Made by a program: the position numbers and the translations under genes. From positions 310,001 through 374,000 of the forward strand of contig OY782506.1 of NCBI GenBank assembly GCA_963677755.1: a stretch of DNA of 64,000 nucleotides, in the 5' to 3' direction. The stretch is from JAIOSF01 sp963677755. GTDB taxonomy: Bacteria; Campylobacterota; Campylobacteria; Campylobacterales; Arcobacteraceae. Below are positions 50,853 through 60,622 of this stretch, in pieces. The notes below the pieces were generated by a model that saw only the letters and a list, made by a program, of their open reading frames with translations, searched no databases and was not told the DNA's origin. Position 1 is the first letter of the stretch. Each line of letters starts with the position of its first letter.

Positions 50853-52151
50853 ATGACATTTAGACAATTAGGTTTATGTAAAGAGATAGTTGATGCAACA
50901 CAAGATTTAGGATATGAAAATCCAACAAAAATACAATCAGAAGCAATAGAATATCTTTTAAGAAAAAGAGATTTATTAGCTATTGCTCAAACAGGGACTG
51001 GTAAAACAGCAGCATTTGTATTGCCAATGTTGCAAGGTATCAAAGAGTATCAAGATAAAAATGAAAATAATAGAATTTTATCAAAACTTATTATAGCTCC
51101 AACTAGAGAATTAGCACTTCAATTAGAAAAAAGTATTAATAATTATGCTAAATATTTAGATGTTAAAATTTGTTGTATCTATGGTGGTGCAAATATTAAA
51201 CCACAAATAAAAAAGTTAGATGAAAAAGTAGATATAGTTATAGCAACTACTGGTAGGCTAATGGATTTGATTGAAAAAGGAAAAATTAATCTAACAAAAG
51301 TTGATACATTGGTTTTAGATGAAGCAGATACAATGCTTGATATGGGTTTTGTGTCAGATATTGAAAAAATAATATCAAATTTAACCACCTTGCAACAAAC
51401 AATTTTATGTTCAGCAACATTGGGGTCTAATATCAAAAAACTCTCAAGTACACTTTTAATCAATCCAAAAATAATAGAAGTAAAATCAAATGATAGAGTA
51501 AATGAAAGGATAGAACAAGTAGCATATCCTGTTACTGCAAATATGAAATTAGAGATGCTCTCATTTTTAATTGGAAGTAAAAATATGAAACAAGTTCTTG
51601 TTTTTTGTAAAACAAAAGCAAGTGCAGAAGAGATTGTAAAAAATTTAAAACTTGATGGACTAAAAGCAGCTTCTGTACATGGAGATAAAACTCACGGGGC
51701 ACGAGCAAAAGCAATTACACAATTTAAAGAAAATGATATACGAGTTTTAGTAGCAACTGATGTGGCTGCTAGGGGACTTGATATAGTGGATTTATATTAT
51801 GTAATAAATTTCGATTTACCTTTTATGCCTATAGATTATGTTCATAGAATTGGAAGAACTGCACGTGCAGGGAAAAATGGTATTGCTATTTCATTATTAG
51901 ATGAATATGATATGGCTGCAATTATAGAAGTTGAAAAATATGTGGAACAAAAAATACCAAAGTTGGAACTAGAAGGTTTTGATGTGGGAAGTAGAATAAA
52001 AATGATTGCCACTAAAAAGATAGTTGAAACCAAAGAAGATATAAGAAGAAACAAAACTGGCGGAGCTTTTGGAAACAAAAAACATAAAAAAGCAAACAAA
52101 GTACAACCTAAACAAAGAGGGAAAAGAATAATAGGTCAGAAAAAAGGATAA
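50853..52151 (+). CDS. DEAD-box RNA helicase, RhlE-like
   Basis: A 432-residue ATP-dependent RNA helicase with the Q-motif NPTKIQSEAI, Walker A AQTGTGKT, DEAD box VLDEADTMLD, SAT motif CSATL, and the last motif YVHRIGRTARAGKNG. The C-terminus (about 395-432) is a Lys/Arg/Gly-rich tail for RNA binding. It likely acts in ribosome assembly or mRNA decay, especially in the cold. It is divergent from the leucine leader. Confidence 0.9.
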   Translation: MTFRQLGLCKEIVDATQDLGYENPTKIQSEAIEYLLRKRDLLAIAQTGTGKTAAFVLPMLQGIKEYQDKNENNRILSKLIIAPTRELALQLEKSINNYAKYLDVKICCIYGGANIKPQIKKLDEKVDIVIATTGRLMDLIEKGKINLTKVDTLVLDEADTMLDMGFVSDIEKIISNLTTLQQTILCSATLGSNIKKLSSTLLINPKIIEVKSNDRVNERIEQVAYPVTANMKLEMLSFLIGSKNMKQVLVFCKTKASAEEIVKNLKLDGLKAASVHGDKTHGARAKAITQFKENDIRVLVATDVAARGLDIVDLYYVINFDLPFMPIDYVHRIGRTARAGKNGIAISLLDEYDMAAIIEVEKYVEQKIPKLELEGFDVGSRIKMIATKKIVETKEDIRRNKTGGAFGNKKHKKANKVQPKQRGKRIIGQKKG

Positions 52152-52221
52152 TTTTTCCTTAAACAAATCATAATAAAAAATTAGATATAATCGCAAAAAT
52201 ATATCTGCAAAAGGAATTGAG

Positions 52222-52929
52222 TTGAATAAAAGAGTCCTTGTAAAGTTTTCAGGTGAGGCGCTTGCTGGTGATGATGGTTATGGTATTGATACTAAAATAT
52301 TAAATTACATTGCACATGAAATAAAACAGTTAGTTGACAATAATATTGAAGTTGGTATTGTTATTGGTGGAGGTAATATTGTAAGAGGTGTTACTGCTGC
52401 TGCTGATGGTGTTATAAAAAGAACAAGTGGTGACTACATGGGTATGCTAGCAACTGTTGTAAATGGTATAGCTATGCAAGAAGCGTTAGAACATATTGGA
52501 GTAAGTGCGAGATTACAAACAGCGATTAAAATGGAACAAATTGCAGAATCTTTTATAGTAAGACGTGCTAAAAGACATCTTGAAAAAGGGAGAGTTGTAA
52601 TCTTTAGTGCAGGTACTGGAAATCCTTTTTTTACAACAGATACAGCTGCAACACTAAGAGCAAGTGAGATAGAAGCAAGTATGTTAATAAAAGCTACAAA
52701 AGTTGATGGAGTGTATGATAAAGATCCAGCAAAATTTTCAGATGCAGTAAAACTTGATACATTATCTTATGATGAAGCATTAAAAGATCATATAAAAGTG
52801 ATGGATGATACAGCTATTGCATTAGCCAAAGATAATGGACTTCCAATTGTAGTTGCAAACATGAATACAAAAGGAAATTTATTTAAAATAGTAAATGGCG
52901 ATTTTAGCCAATGTTCAGTAGTAAATTAA
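52222..52929 (+). CDS. pyrH: Uridylate kinase
   Basis: Phosphorylates UMP to UDP; the bacterial hexameric enzyme regulated by GTP/UTP. The 235-residue protein has LVKFSGEALAGDDGYGID, VIGGGNIVRG, TSGDYMGMLATVVNG and GTGNPFFTTDTAA. The start is TTG at 52222, supported by an AAAAGGA ribosome site and by alignment of the family N-terminus. It starts a conserved set with rpoZ, spoT and tyrS. Confidence 0.95.
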   Translation: MNKRVLVKFSGEALAGDDGYGIDTKILNYIAHEIKQLVDNNIEVGIVIGGGNIVRGVTAAADGVIKRTSGDYMGMLATVVNGIAMQEALEHIGVSARLQTAIKMEQIAESFIVRRAKRHLEKGRVVIFSAGTGNPFFTTDTAATLRASEIEASMLIKATKVDGVYDKDPAKFSDAVKLDTLSYDEALKDHIKVMDDTAIALAKDNGLPIVVANMNTKGNLFKIVNGDFSQCSVVN

Positions 52930-52942
52930 TAAGGAAAATAAA

Positions 52943-53155
52943 ATGAGATTAGAAGAGATATTAGCACAAGCATTAGAAAAAACAAATAATGATAGATATG
53001 TACTAGCAGTAGCAGTTGGACAAAGAGCAGATGAATTAAGTAAGGGTGCAAAACCTTTAATTGATAGTAATCAAACTAAAAATATGAAATATACAGATAT
53101 TGCAATCAAAGAGATAGCTTCAGGTGTATTAGTAATAGATGGTTTAGAACAATAG
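52943..53155 (+). CDS. rpoZ: RNA polymerase omega subunit
   Basis: A 70-residue protein with the omega fold: RLEEILAQALEKTNNDRYVLAVAVGQRADELSKG, then AIKEIASGVL. It helps assemble RNA polymerase and forms part of the ppGpp site in other bacteria. It lies between pyrH and the ppGpp enzyme spoT, an order often kept in bacteria. Confidence 0.93.
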   Translation: MRLEEILAQALEKTNNDRYVLAVAVGQRADELSKGAKPLIDSNQTKNMKYTDIAIKEIASGVLVIDGLEQ

Positions 53156-53177
53156 TATTAATACAATTTGAATTGCA

Positions 53178-55337
53178 TTGAATAAGTTTCTAAATAGTAT
53201 AAAATATACAAAAACAATTGAGGGAGCATTAGAACTACTTAAAACTTATTTTAAGTTAACAAGTGATGTTGAAAAAGCATTAGCTTTCTCAATAGATGCT
53301 CATAAAACACAATTTAGAAAAAGTGGTGAAGAGTATGTTGTTCACCCAATGTTGGTGGCAACTATTACGGCATACTACAGTAATGATGAGCATATGGTTA
53401 TCGCGGCATTATTACATGATGTAGTAGAAGACACCCCTACAACTATTGATGATATTGAACAACATTTTGGAAAAGATGTTGCACATATTGTTGATGGACT
53501 TACAAAAATTACAGAAATTCGAGAACATGAATTAGCTCCTGCTTCAGATAATGTAAAACTTATAAATTCAGCACTTACATTTAGAAAAATGTTAATAGCC
53601 TCTATTGATGATGTGAGAGTGATGGTTGTAAAGCTTTGCGATAGACTACACAATATGCTTACTTTAGAAGCGTTATCAGATGAAAAACAAAAAAGAATAG
53701 CAGAAGAAACACTTGTTGTTTATGCACCAATTGCACACAGACTTGGAATCTCAACAATCAAAAATGTTTTGGAAGATTTAGCATTTTTTTACCTTTATCC
53801 TCAAGAGTATAAAAAAATAGATACTCATATGAAAGCTTATCAACAAAAAGTACAGTTAACAATAAACAATTTTTTATCGAAAACACAAAATATTTTAGAT
53901 AAAAGTAAGTTTACAGATGATATTAAAATATTTAGTAGAATAAAACATTATTATTCAATTTTTTTAAAAATGCAAAGAAAAGGGGTAAGTATCGATGAGG
54001 TACTTGATCTTTATGCTATAAGAATACTTGTAAAAGAGCCAATTGATTGTTATAGTATTTTGGGGTTAATTCATATAAACTTCAAACCTTTGGTTTCAAG
54101 ATTTAAAGATTATGTTTCTGTACCTAAAGAAAATGGGTATCAAACAATTCATACAACAGTATTTTCAGATTCAAAAATATTTGAAGTGCAAATTAGAACT
54201 TTTGATATGCACGATATAGCAGAATATGGTGTTGCTGCACATTGGAAATATAAAAGTGGAACAACTAGTAGTTCAAGTACAAAAGGTCCTAGTCTTGATT
54301 GGCTTCATTCCTTAGCTGCTAATGATTCAAGCGTAGAAGAATTTTATAGTGATGCAAAACAAGATTTATATAGCGAAGATATAATAGCATATTCTCCTAA
54401 AGGAGATATTTTTATGCTCCCTCGTGGATCAACTGCTTTTGATTTCGCTTATGCGATACATACTGATGTTGGAAATTATGCTATGGAAGCAATGATTAAC
54501 AAAGTAAAAAAACCACTTTTAACACAATTACGAAATGGAGATATTGTTTCAATTATTACAAATAATCATATTATTCCTAGATGTACTTGGCAAGATATGG
54601 TACAAACTACTAAAGCCAAAAAATCTATCAAAACATTATGTCATAATAGATTGAAGCATATAGACGATTTAAGCAGTAAAAATATCATCAATACAATTTT
54701 TTCTAGATATAAAGAGTTTATTTTAAATGAAGTGAGTGACTTGAAATTAACAAATCTCAATAAAATAGTCTATAACCTTGATCATTTAAAACACACTAAA
54801 AAAACAATACAAAAATATATCCGTTCGACAGAAGGTATTTTTGCTAGATTTAAAGTTCAAGGATTGAATTTAAAAAAAATACAATTTGACAATGTTTTGA
54901 TATATTCAAATTTTAGTATAAATACAGTATCATTTGACCACTGTTGTCATCCTAAGTTTGGTGATGACATTGTAGCTTTAAAAGATCATAAAGATGTAAC
55001 AATACATCATAAATTATGTGAAAAAGCATACAAAAAAATGAAAAAAAATAATCAAATGTTATATTGTGACTGGGTACAAGATAAATTTTATAAATATAAA
55101 ATGGTTGTAAGTCTACCTAATATTCGAGGTGAACTAGCAAGAGTATTGACATATTTATCTGTAGATCATGAAGCTACAATTTTATTTGTAGAATATGGTA
55201 AAGATAAATATGCCTCTAACCAATATTGTACAATAGATTTTGAGATAAAAAATGATAATAAAGAAGAAGTACGAACTTTGTGTGAACAAAAAGTGAAAGT
55301 AATAGAGTTTTATTTAAGTTTAGATGCTTATAAATAG
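53178..55337 (+). CDS. spoT: Bifunctional (p)ppGpp synthase/hydrolase (RSH)
   Basis: A 719-residue RelA/SpoT homologue. The HD hydrolase (about 45-195) has HPMLVATITAYY and ALLHDVVEDT; the synthetase follows (RIKHYYSIFLKM, LYAIRILV, ENGYQTIHTTV), then a TGS domain (AYSPKGDIFMLPRGSTAFDF) and a C-terminal ACT-like region. Both catalytic parts look intact, so it should make and break (p)ppGpp. The start is TTG at 53178, since the in-frame stop only 6 bases upstream leaves no other usual codon. Confidence 0.93.
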   Translation: MNKFLNSIKYTKTIEGALELLKTYFKLTSDVEKALAFSIDAHKTQFRKSGEEYVVHPMLVATITAYYSNDEHMVIAALLHDVVEDTPTTIDDIEQHFGKDVAHIVDGLTKITEIREHELAPASDNVKLINSALTFRKMLIASIDDVRVMVVKLCDRLHNMLTLEALSDEKQKRIAEETLVVYAPIAHRLGISTIKNVLEDLAFFYLYPQEYKKIDTHMKAYQQKVQLTINNFLSKTQNILDKSKFTDDIKIFSRIKHYYSIFLKMQRKGVSIDEVLDLYAIRILVKEPIDCYSILGLIHINFKPLVSRFKDYVSVPKENGYQTIHTTVFSDSKIFEVQIRTFDMHDIAEYGVAAHWKYKSGTTSSSSTKGPSLDWLHSLAANDSSVEEFYSDAKQDLYSEDIIAYSPKGDIFMLPRGSTAFDFAYAIHTDVGNYAMEAMINKVKKPLLTQLRNGDIVSIITNNHIIPRCTWQDMVQTTKAKKSIKTLCHNRLKHIDDLSSKNIINTIFSRYKEFILNEVSDLKLTNLNKIVYNLDHLKHTKKTIQKYIRSTEGIFARFKVQGLNLKKIQFDNVLIYSNFSINTVSFDHCCHPKFGDDIVALKDHKDVTIHHKLCEKAYKKMKKNNQMLYCDWVQDKFYKYKMVVSLPNIRGELARVLTYLSVDHEATILFVEYGKDKYASNQYCTIDFEIKNDNKEEVRTLCEQKVKVIEFYLSLDAYK

Positions 55338-55347
55338 GGATAAAAGA

Positions 55348-56556
55348 ATGGAATTAAAGATTAAAGAAGCATTAGCTGAGATATCAAGAGGTGCTGAAGA
55401 GATTATAGATAATGAAAGATTAGAGATACTGTTAAAAAAATATTTTCAAACAGGTGAAAATTTTTATGTGAAAGCAGGATTTGACCCAACTGCACCAGAT
55501 TTACATTTAGGACATACAGTATTATTGCAAAAACTATCAATATTTCAAAAATATGGGGCTATAGTACAATTTTTAATTGGTGACTTTACAGCAAGTATTG
55601 GAGATCCAACTGGAAAAAGTGTCACAAGAAAAGTATTAAGTAAAGAAGATGTTTTACAAAATGCACAAAGTTATAAAGAGCAAGTATTTAAAATACTTGA
55701 TGAATCAAAAACAGAAGTAGTTTTTAATAGTGTTTGGCTAAATGAATTAGGAGCAGCAGGAATGATTCAATTAGCTTCAAATTTAACAGTAGCAAGAATG
55801 TTAGAACGAGATGATTTTAGTAAAAGATATGCTTCAAATTCTCCTATTGCTGTAAGTGAGTTTACATATCCATTATTACAAGGATACGATAGTGTTCATT
55901 TAAAATCAGATGTTGAAGTAGGAGGAACTGATCAAAAATTCAATCTTTTAATGGGAAGACAATTACAAAAAGCATATGATATTAAAAAACAACAAGTTGT
56001 TTTAATGATGCCAATTCTAGAAGGACTCGATGGAGTACAAAAGATGTCAAAATCTCTTGGAAACTATATAGGGGTTACTGATGAAGCAAATGATATGTTC
56101 GGAAAAGTCTTAAGTATATCAGATGATTTAATGTGGAGATACTACGAATTATTATCTTCAAAAAGTTTACAAGAGATTGCACAGTTAAAAAGTGATGTAG
56201 AATCTAGAGTTCTTCATCCAAAAAAAGCAAAAGATATGTTAGCATGTGAAATTGTAGATAGATTTCATGGAAAAGGTGCAGGTGAAAAAGCTGCAGACGA
56301 GTTTACAAAAATATTTGCTAAAAAAGATATTCCAACCGATATGAAAGAATATACTTTAAATAAAGGGATTGGTATTTTACAAGCGTTAGTTGATTGCAAG
56401 TTAGTCCCTTCAACCTCACAAGCAAGAAGAGATATAAAAGCTGGTGCAGTAAAACTTGATCAAGAAAAAGTTGATGATGATAAATTAGTATTAGAAAATA
56501 AAGAATATATCTTGCAAAAAGGTAAGAAAAATTTTGCAAAAATTACGATACAATAA
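55348..56556 (+). CDS. tyrS: Tyrosyl-tRNA synthetase
   Basis: Charges tRNA-Tyr. The 402-residue class I synthetase has the HIGH-like PDLHLGHTVLLQK, DFTASIGDPTGKS, GGTDQKFNLLMGR and the KMSKS motif QKMSKSLGN, then a C-terminal S4 RNA-binding domain (QARRDIKAGAVKLD). The frame is open from 55324, overlapping spoT, but the ATG at 55348 has AGGGA at normal distance and fits the family N-terminus. Confidence 0.95.
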   Translation: MELKIKEALAEISRGAEEIIDNERLEILLKKYFQTGENFYVKAGFDPTAPDLHLGHTVLLQKLSIFQKYGAIVQFLIGDFTASIGDPTGKSVTRKVLSKEDVLQNAQSYKEQVFKILDESKTEVVFNSVWLNELGAAGMIQLASNLTVARMLERDDFSKRYASNSPIAVSEFTYPLLQGYDSVHLKSDVEVGGTDQKFNLLMGRQLQKAYDIKKQQVVLMMPILEGLDGVQKMSKSLGNYIGVTDEANDMFGKVLSISDDLMWRYYELLSSKSLQEIAQLKSDVESRVLHPKKAKDMLACEIVDRFHGKGAGEKAADEFTKIFAKKDIPTDMKEYTLNKGIGILQALVDCKLVPSTSQARRDIKAGAVKLDQEKVDDDKLVLENKEYILQKGKKNFAKITIQ

Positions 56557-56594
56557 AAAATAAGTTTAGTAGAAAATTAGAATAAGGGTAATGG

Positions 56595-57668
56595 ATGAGA
56601 ATAGGTAAATATGAGATTGAAAAACCAATTATACAAGGCGGTATGGGTGTTGGTATAAGTTGGGATAAACTAGCTGGTCATGTATCACTTGAAGGTGGTT
56701 TAGGTGTTATTAGTGCCGTTGGTACAGGATATTACCAAGATAAACAATTTTCAAAAAAGAATGTTCAAAATAAACCTTATTCAGAAGTAAACTTCTATTC
56801 CAAAGAAGCGTTAGAAGAGATAATCAGTAATGCAAGAAAAATTTGTGGTGATAAACCACTTGCAGTAAATATTCTTTATGCTCAAAATGATTATGGAAGA
56901 GTTGTTAAAGATGCCTGTGAAGCGGGAGCAAATATTATTATAACAGGAGCTGGGATACCTACAAATATGCCAGAATTTACAAAAGAGTATCCAGATGTGG
57001 CACTAATCCCAATAGTAAGTTCTGCACGAGCATTAAAACTTATCTGTAAAAAATGGAAAAGATATGATAGATTACCTGATGCAGTTATAGTTGAAGGACC
57101 ATTGAGTGGTGGGCATCAAGGTTTTAAATATGATGATTGTTTTAAAGAAGAATTTCAATTAGAAAATATTGTTCCACCTGTTATTGAAGAAGCAAAAAAC
57201 TGGGGTAATATGCCAATTATTGCAGCAGGCGGAATTTGGGATAAAAAAGATATTGATACATTTTTAGATATGGGTTGTGCTGGAGTGCAAATGGGTACTA
57301 GATTTATTGGTACATTTGAATGTGATGCAAGTGATGCCTTTAAAAATGTCCTTATAAGTGCAGATGAAGAAGATATAAAACTTCTAAAATCTCCTGTGGG
57401 ACTTCCAGCAAGAGGTGTGATAACTAATCTACAAAAATCAATAGAAGAGGGTACTGCACCAAAAGTTGCATGTATAAGTAACTGTGTAGCACCATGTCAT
57501 AGAGGTGTTGAAGCCAAAGCAGTAGGATATTGTATAGCTGATAGATTAAGTGATGCATATCTTGGAAAGACTGATACAGGATTGTTTTTTACAGGTGCAA
57601 ATGGATATAAAGTAAAAAAACTTATTAGTGTGAAAGAATTGATGGAAAAATTGACAAACGGCGAGTAG
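56595..57668 (+). CDS. NPD-type flavin oxidoreductase (nitronate monooxygenase family)
   Basis: A 357-residue FMN TIM-barrel protein: IIQGGMGVGISW at the N-terminus, PLAVNILYAQNDY, IITGAGIPTNMPEF, VEGPLSGGHQGFK, and PIIAAGGIWDKKD with GVQMGTRFIGT for phosphate binding. A Cys-rich stretch near 292-306 (CISNCVAPCHRG) is noteworthy and may hold a metal or disulfide. It could be nitronate monooxygenase or FabK-like; the sequence does not separate these. It follows tyrS in the same direction. Confidence 0.82.
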   Translation: MRIGKYEIEKPIIQGGMGVGISWDKLAGHVSLEGGLGVISAVGTGYYQDKQFSKKNVQNKPYSEVNFYSKEALEEIISNARKICGDKPLAVNILYAQNDYGRVVKDACEAGANIIITGAGIPTNMPEFTKEYPDVALIPIVSSARALKLICKKWKRYDRLPDAVIVEGPLSGGHQGFKYDDCFKEEFQLENIVPPVIEEAKNWGNMPIIAAGGIWDKKDIDTFLDMGCAGVQMGTRFIGTFECDASDAFKNVLISADEEDIKLLKSPVGLPARGVITNLQKSIEEGTAPKVACISNCVAPCHRGVEAKAVGYCIADRLSDAYLGKTDTGLFFTGANGYKVKKLISVKELMEKLTNGE

Positions 57669-57669
57669 G

Positions 57670-59016
57670 TTGAAACAATTAATTAAATTTTTTTTAATTG
57701 TTATCTTAGTATCTCAATACTCTTTTGCTTTAACGAAGGAGTATTATAAAGATAAATATGATACAACAAAACGGTTGTATCTTGGTGCTATTATGTCAAA
57801 TGATAGAGCCAAAGAAGTAGAATACTTAAAAAAACTTATTCGCTATGCTGATAAGTTAAATATAAATACTTTGAAATACCAAAAAGAACTGAATAGAATT
57901 GATACCACAACAGTAATCAAAAATAAAGTACAAACAAAATCTTATCTGAAACCAAAAATCATTAAACCATCATATAGTATAAAATCTGTTAAACAAGGTA
58001 AAAATAGTATTACAGTAACATTTTATGAAAATATCAATAAATCATATATAGATTTTGTTGAGAAAAAAGATAAAAAATATTTTTATGATGAGTTTAATAT
58101 TAAGGGTAATTTTAAAGATGCTAAACCTACAAAACTTTTTATTAAAGGTGTGAGTAAAATAACAATATTTCAATATAAAAAAGATATTTTAAGAATATCT
58201 TTACGGAATAAAACAAATTTAAAAACAATTTATATTATAGGAAAAAATAGTATTATTATTAAAGTTTTAGATTTGGATAAAAAACCAGTAAAAAATAGTG
58301 TACAGATGCTACCTAATGATATGTTTTTCCCTTCAGCAAAAACTATAGTAATAGATGCAGGACATGGGGGAAAAGATGCTGGTGCAGTAGCATCTGGAAG
58401 AAACTATGAAAAAAATATTGTTTTAGGTATTGCAAAATATCTCAAAAAAGATTTAGATAAAATGGGCTTTAAGGTATATCTTACAAGATCAAGAGATAAA
58501 TTTGTGGAACTTAGTGATAGAACACATTTTGCAAATAAAAAAAATGCAGATATTTTTATCTCGTTACACGCAAATGCTGTCCCAAAATCAAAAGCAAAAA
58601 GAGTGCATGGAATTGAAACATATTTTTTAAGTCCTGCTAGAAGTGCAAGAGCTAAAAGGGTTGCCGCTTTAGAAAATAAAGGTGATATGGCGAAGATGGG
58701 ATGGGGAAGTAAAAATTCACTACTTACTATTCTGAATCAATCGAAAATAACTGCTTCAAATAAAATAGCTATAGATATACAAAGAAATATGCTTTATAAG
58801 CTAAGAAGTATTTATGGTAAAAGTAATATAAAAGATGGGGGAGTAAGAGAGGGACCATTTTGGGTACTCGTAGGGGCTCAAATGCCAGCTATTTTAATTG
58901 AAGTAGGATATATATCTCACCCAAAAGAGGGGAGAAGAATTAAAACAAAAAATTACCAAAAACATATAGCAAATGCTATTGCACAAGGTGTAAAAAGCTA
59001 TTTTATAAAAAACTAA
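57670..59016 (+). CDS. N-acetylmuramoyl-L-alanine amidase, exported
   Basis: A 448-residue peptidoglycan hydrolase. A signal peptide (to about 20) and a Lys-rich N-terminal region, with a probable AMIN-like beta domain (about 95-200), precede an Amidase_3 domain (about 217-448) with VIDAGHGGKDAGA, SLHANAVP and the catalytic Glu in IEVGYISHP. It splits daughter cells by cutting stem peptides. The TTG at 57670 is the likely start, giving a good signal sequence. Its stop overlaps the stop of the convergent HD-GYP gene (CTAA). Confidence 0.92.
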   Translation: MKQLIKFFLIVILVSQYSFALTKEYYKDKYDTTKRLYLGAIMSNDRAKEVEYLKKLIRYADKLNINTLKYQKELNRIDTTTVIKNKVQTKSYLKPKIIKPSYSIKSVKQGKNSITVTFYENINKSYIDFVEKKDKKYFYDEFNIKGNFKDAKPTKLFIKGVSKITIFQYKKDILRISLRNKTNLKTIYIIGKNSIIIKVLDLDKKPVKNSVQMLPNDMFFPSAKTIVIDAGHGGKDAGAVASGRNYEKNIVLGIAKYLKKDLDKMGFKVYLTRSRDKFVELSDRTHFANKKNADIFISLHANAVPKSKAKRVHGIETYFLSPARSARAKRVAALENKGDMAKMGWGSKNSLLTILNQSKITASNKIAIDIQRNMLYKLRSIYGKSNIKDGGVREGPFWVLVGAQMPAILIEVGYISHPKEGRRIKTKNYQKHIANAIAQGVKSYFIKN

Positions 59017-60593
59017 TCAAGGCAGACAGTAACTTCATCAATCTGATTTGCTAGAAGATTATTGTCTGCATATTGTAAGTATAATTTACTATCTATAAAA
59101 AACTTCACCAAATCTTTATCAAGTTCACCATCTTTGACCATAAAAGATAAAATTTTGAGAGATTGGTTTAGGGTGTTTGGCTCTTTATAAGGTCTATCTG
59201 AAGCTGTTAAAGCTTCGAATATATCAGCAATTGCTAATATTCTAGCTTCAAAACTAATCTCTTCACCTTTTAAACCAAGTGGATATCCTTTTCCATTGAT
59301 TTTTTCGTGGTGTCCACTTGCAATTTCCGGAACTCTTTGAAGATTTTTTGGAAATGGTAGTGAATTTAAAATCTCATAACTAAGTCTTGCATGATTATTT
59401 ATAATTTCTCTTTCTTCATCTGTTAGTGTACCTTTTCTAATAGATAAGTTTTTAATTTCATCATCTGTTAGAATATTTTGTTCTCTCTTATTTATACAAA
59501 TTTTGTATTGTGCAATTTTTAAAAGACGTTGTAAATCTTCATCTTTCATAAATTCAGAACCCTTATTTATCTTTTTTAAAAATAAAAAATCATCATCAAT
59601 TTGTTGAATAGATTTTTGATACTCTTCTTTTAATAAATCTTGATTTTTACTTTCTTGTAGTTTTTTAAGATATTGAATCTCTTCTGTTTGTTTAAGGAGT
59701 TCAAATTTTATCTCAATTGCATTTATTCTATCATAGATTACTTCTAATTTTGTTGCTTTATCGACAATATGATCTGGTGTTGTTATTTTACCAACATCAT
59801 GCATCCATGCCGCAACATCTATCTCTCTTAACTGATATTCATTAAAAAATGTGTCTTTATAGATACCTTCTTTATCTTTATTAATAGCATTTGCTATATC
59901 TAAAGAAATTTCAGAAACTCTATTTATATGTCCTTGTGTATATTTTGATTTTTCACCAATAGCTGTAGCAATTGCTTGAATAAATGAATCTAAAAGATTT
60001 TCTAAATCTTGAACAAGTTTTTGCTGAGTTATAGACATAGCTGCTTGTGATGACATAGAAAGGATTAAATCTTCATCATCTTTTGTAAAAGCAACACTTT
60101 TCCCCGAATCATCTTGTTTATTAATAAGTTGAACAACACCAATAATATCATTATCATAGTTTTTCATAGGTACAACGAGCATAGATTTTGTTCTATATCC
60201 AGTTGCTAAATCAAAAGCTTTTGGACCTTCAAAGTTAAATTCTTTTGATTTATATACATCTTTTATGTTTATAAGTTTGTCATTTAAAGCACAACTTACA
60301 GATATATTTACATCATTTTGAGTACCATCATCTTTATATAAAGGAAGATTTGGCCAAGGTATAGTTCCCTCGGCACTAGAAAGATTAATATCTAAGGAAT
60401 CTGTTTGAACTGCCGTAAACTTTAGAGACTTATCTTCTTCGCATAAAAGGTAAAAAGTACCTGCGTCTGAATTTGTTATTTTTTTTGCAGCAGTAAGTAT
60501 TTTCTGCATTATTATATGCAAATCTTTTTCAACAGATAGAAGATATCCTATCTCATTCAACAGATGCATGTAGTTATTTTCTTTACTATCCAT
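59013..60593 (-). CDS. GAF/HD-GYP phosphodiesterase with insertion
   Basis: A 526-residue cytoplasmic protein. An N-terminal GAF domain (about 15-185; AGTFYLLCEED, KSMLVVPMKN, IGVVQLINKQD) is followed by an HD-GYP domain with AAWMHDVGKIT and GHHEKINGKGYPLGL. About 105 residues, mostly helical and charged, are inserted between VDKATKLE and KGTLTDEERE, where ordinary HD-GYP proteins have only a short link. Residues for c-di-GMP hydrolysis are present. It is followed on the same strand order by genes for cyclic-nucleotide synthesis (upstream). Confidence 0.88.
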   Translation of the reverse strand: MDSKENNYMHLLNEIGYLLSVEKDLHIIMQKILTAAKKITNSDAGTFYLLCEEDKSLKFTAVQTDSLDINLSSAEGTIPWPNLPLYKDDGTQNDVNISVSCALNDKLINIKDVYKSKEFNFEGPKAFDLATGYRTKSMLVVPMKNYDNDIIGVVQLINKQDDSGKSVAFTKDDEDLILSMSSQAAMSITQQKLVQDLENLLDSFIQAIATAIGEKSKYTQGHINRVSEISLDIANAINKDKEGIYKDTFFNEYQLREIDVAAWMHDVGKITTPDHIVDKATKLEVIYDRINAIEIKFELLKQTEEIQYLKKLQESKNQDLLKEEYQKSIQQIDDDFLFLKKINKGSEFMKDEDLQRLLKIAQYKICINKREQNILTDDEIKNLSIRKGTLTDEEREIINNHARLSYEILNSLPFPKNLQRVPEIASGHHEKINGKGYPLGLKGEEISFEARILAIADIFEALTASDRPYKEPNTLNQSLKILSFMVKDGELDKDLVKFFIDSKLYLQYADNNLLANQIDEVTVCLD

Positions 60594-60622
60594 AAATTAT
60601 TATACCTAAAAAAATCATAATA

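Noticed and set aside
55324..55347. Longer tyrS start overlapping spoT
   Set aside because: The ATG at 55348 has a good ribosome site and matches the family N-terminus.
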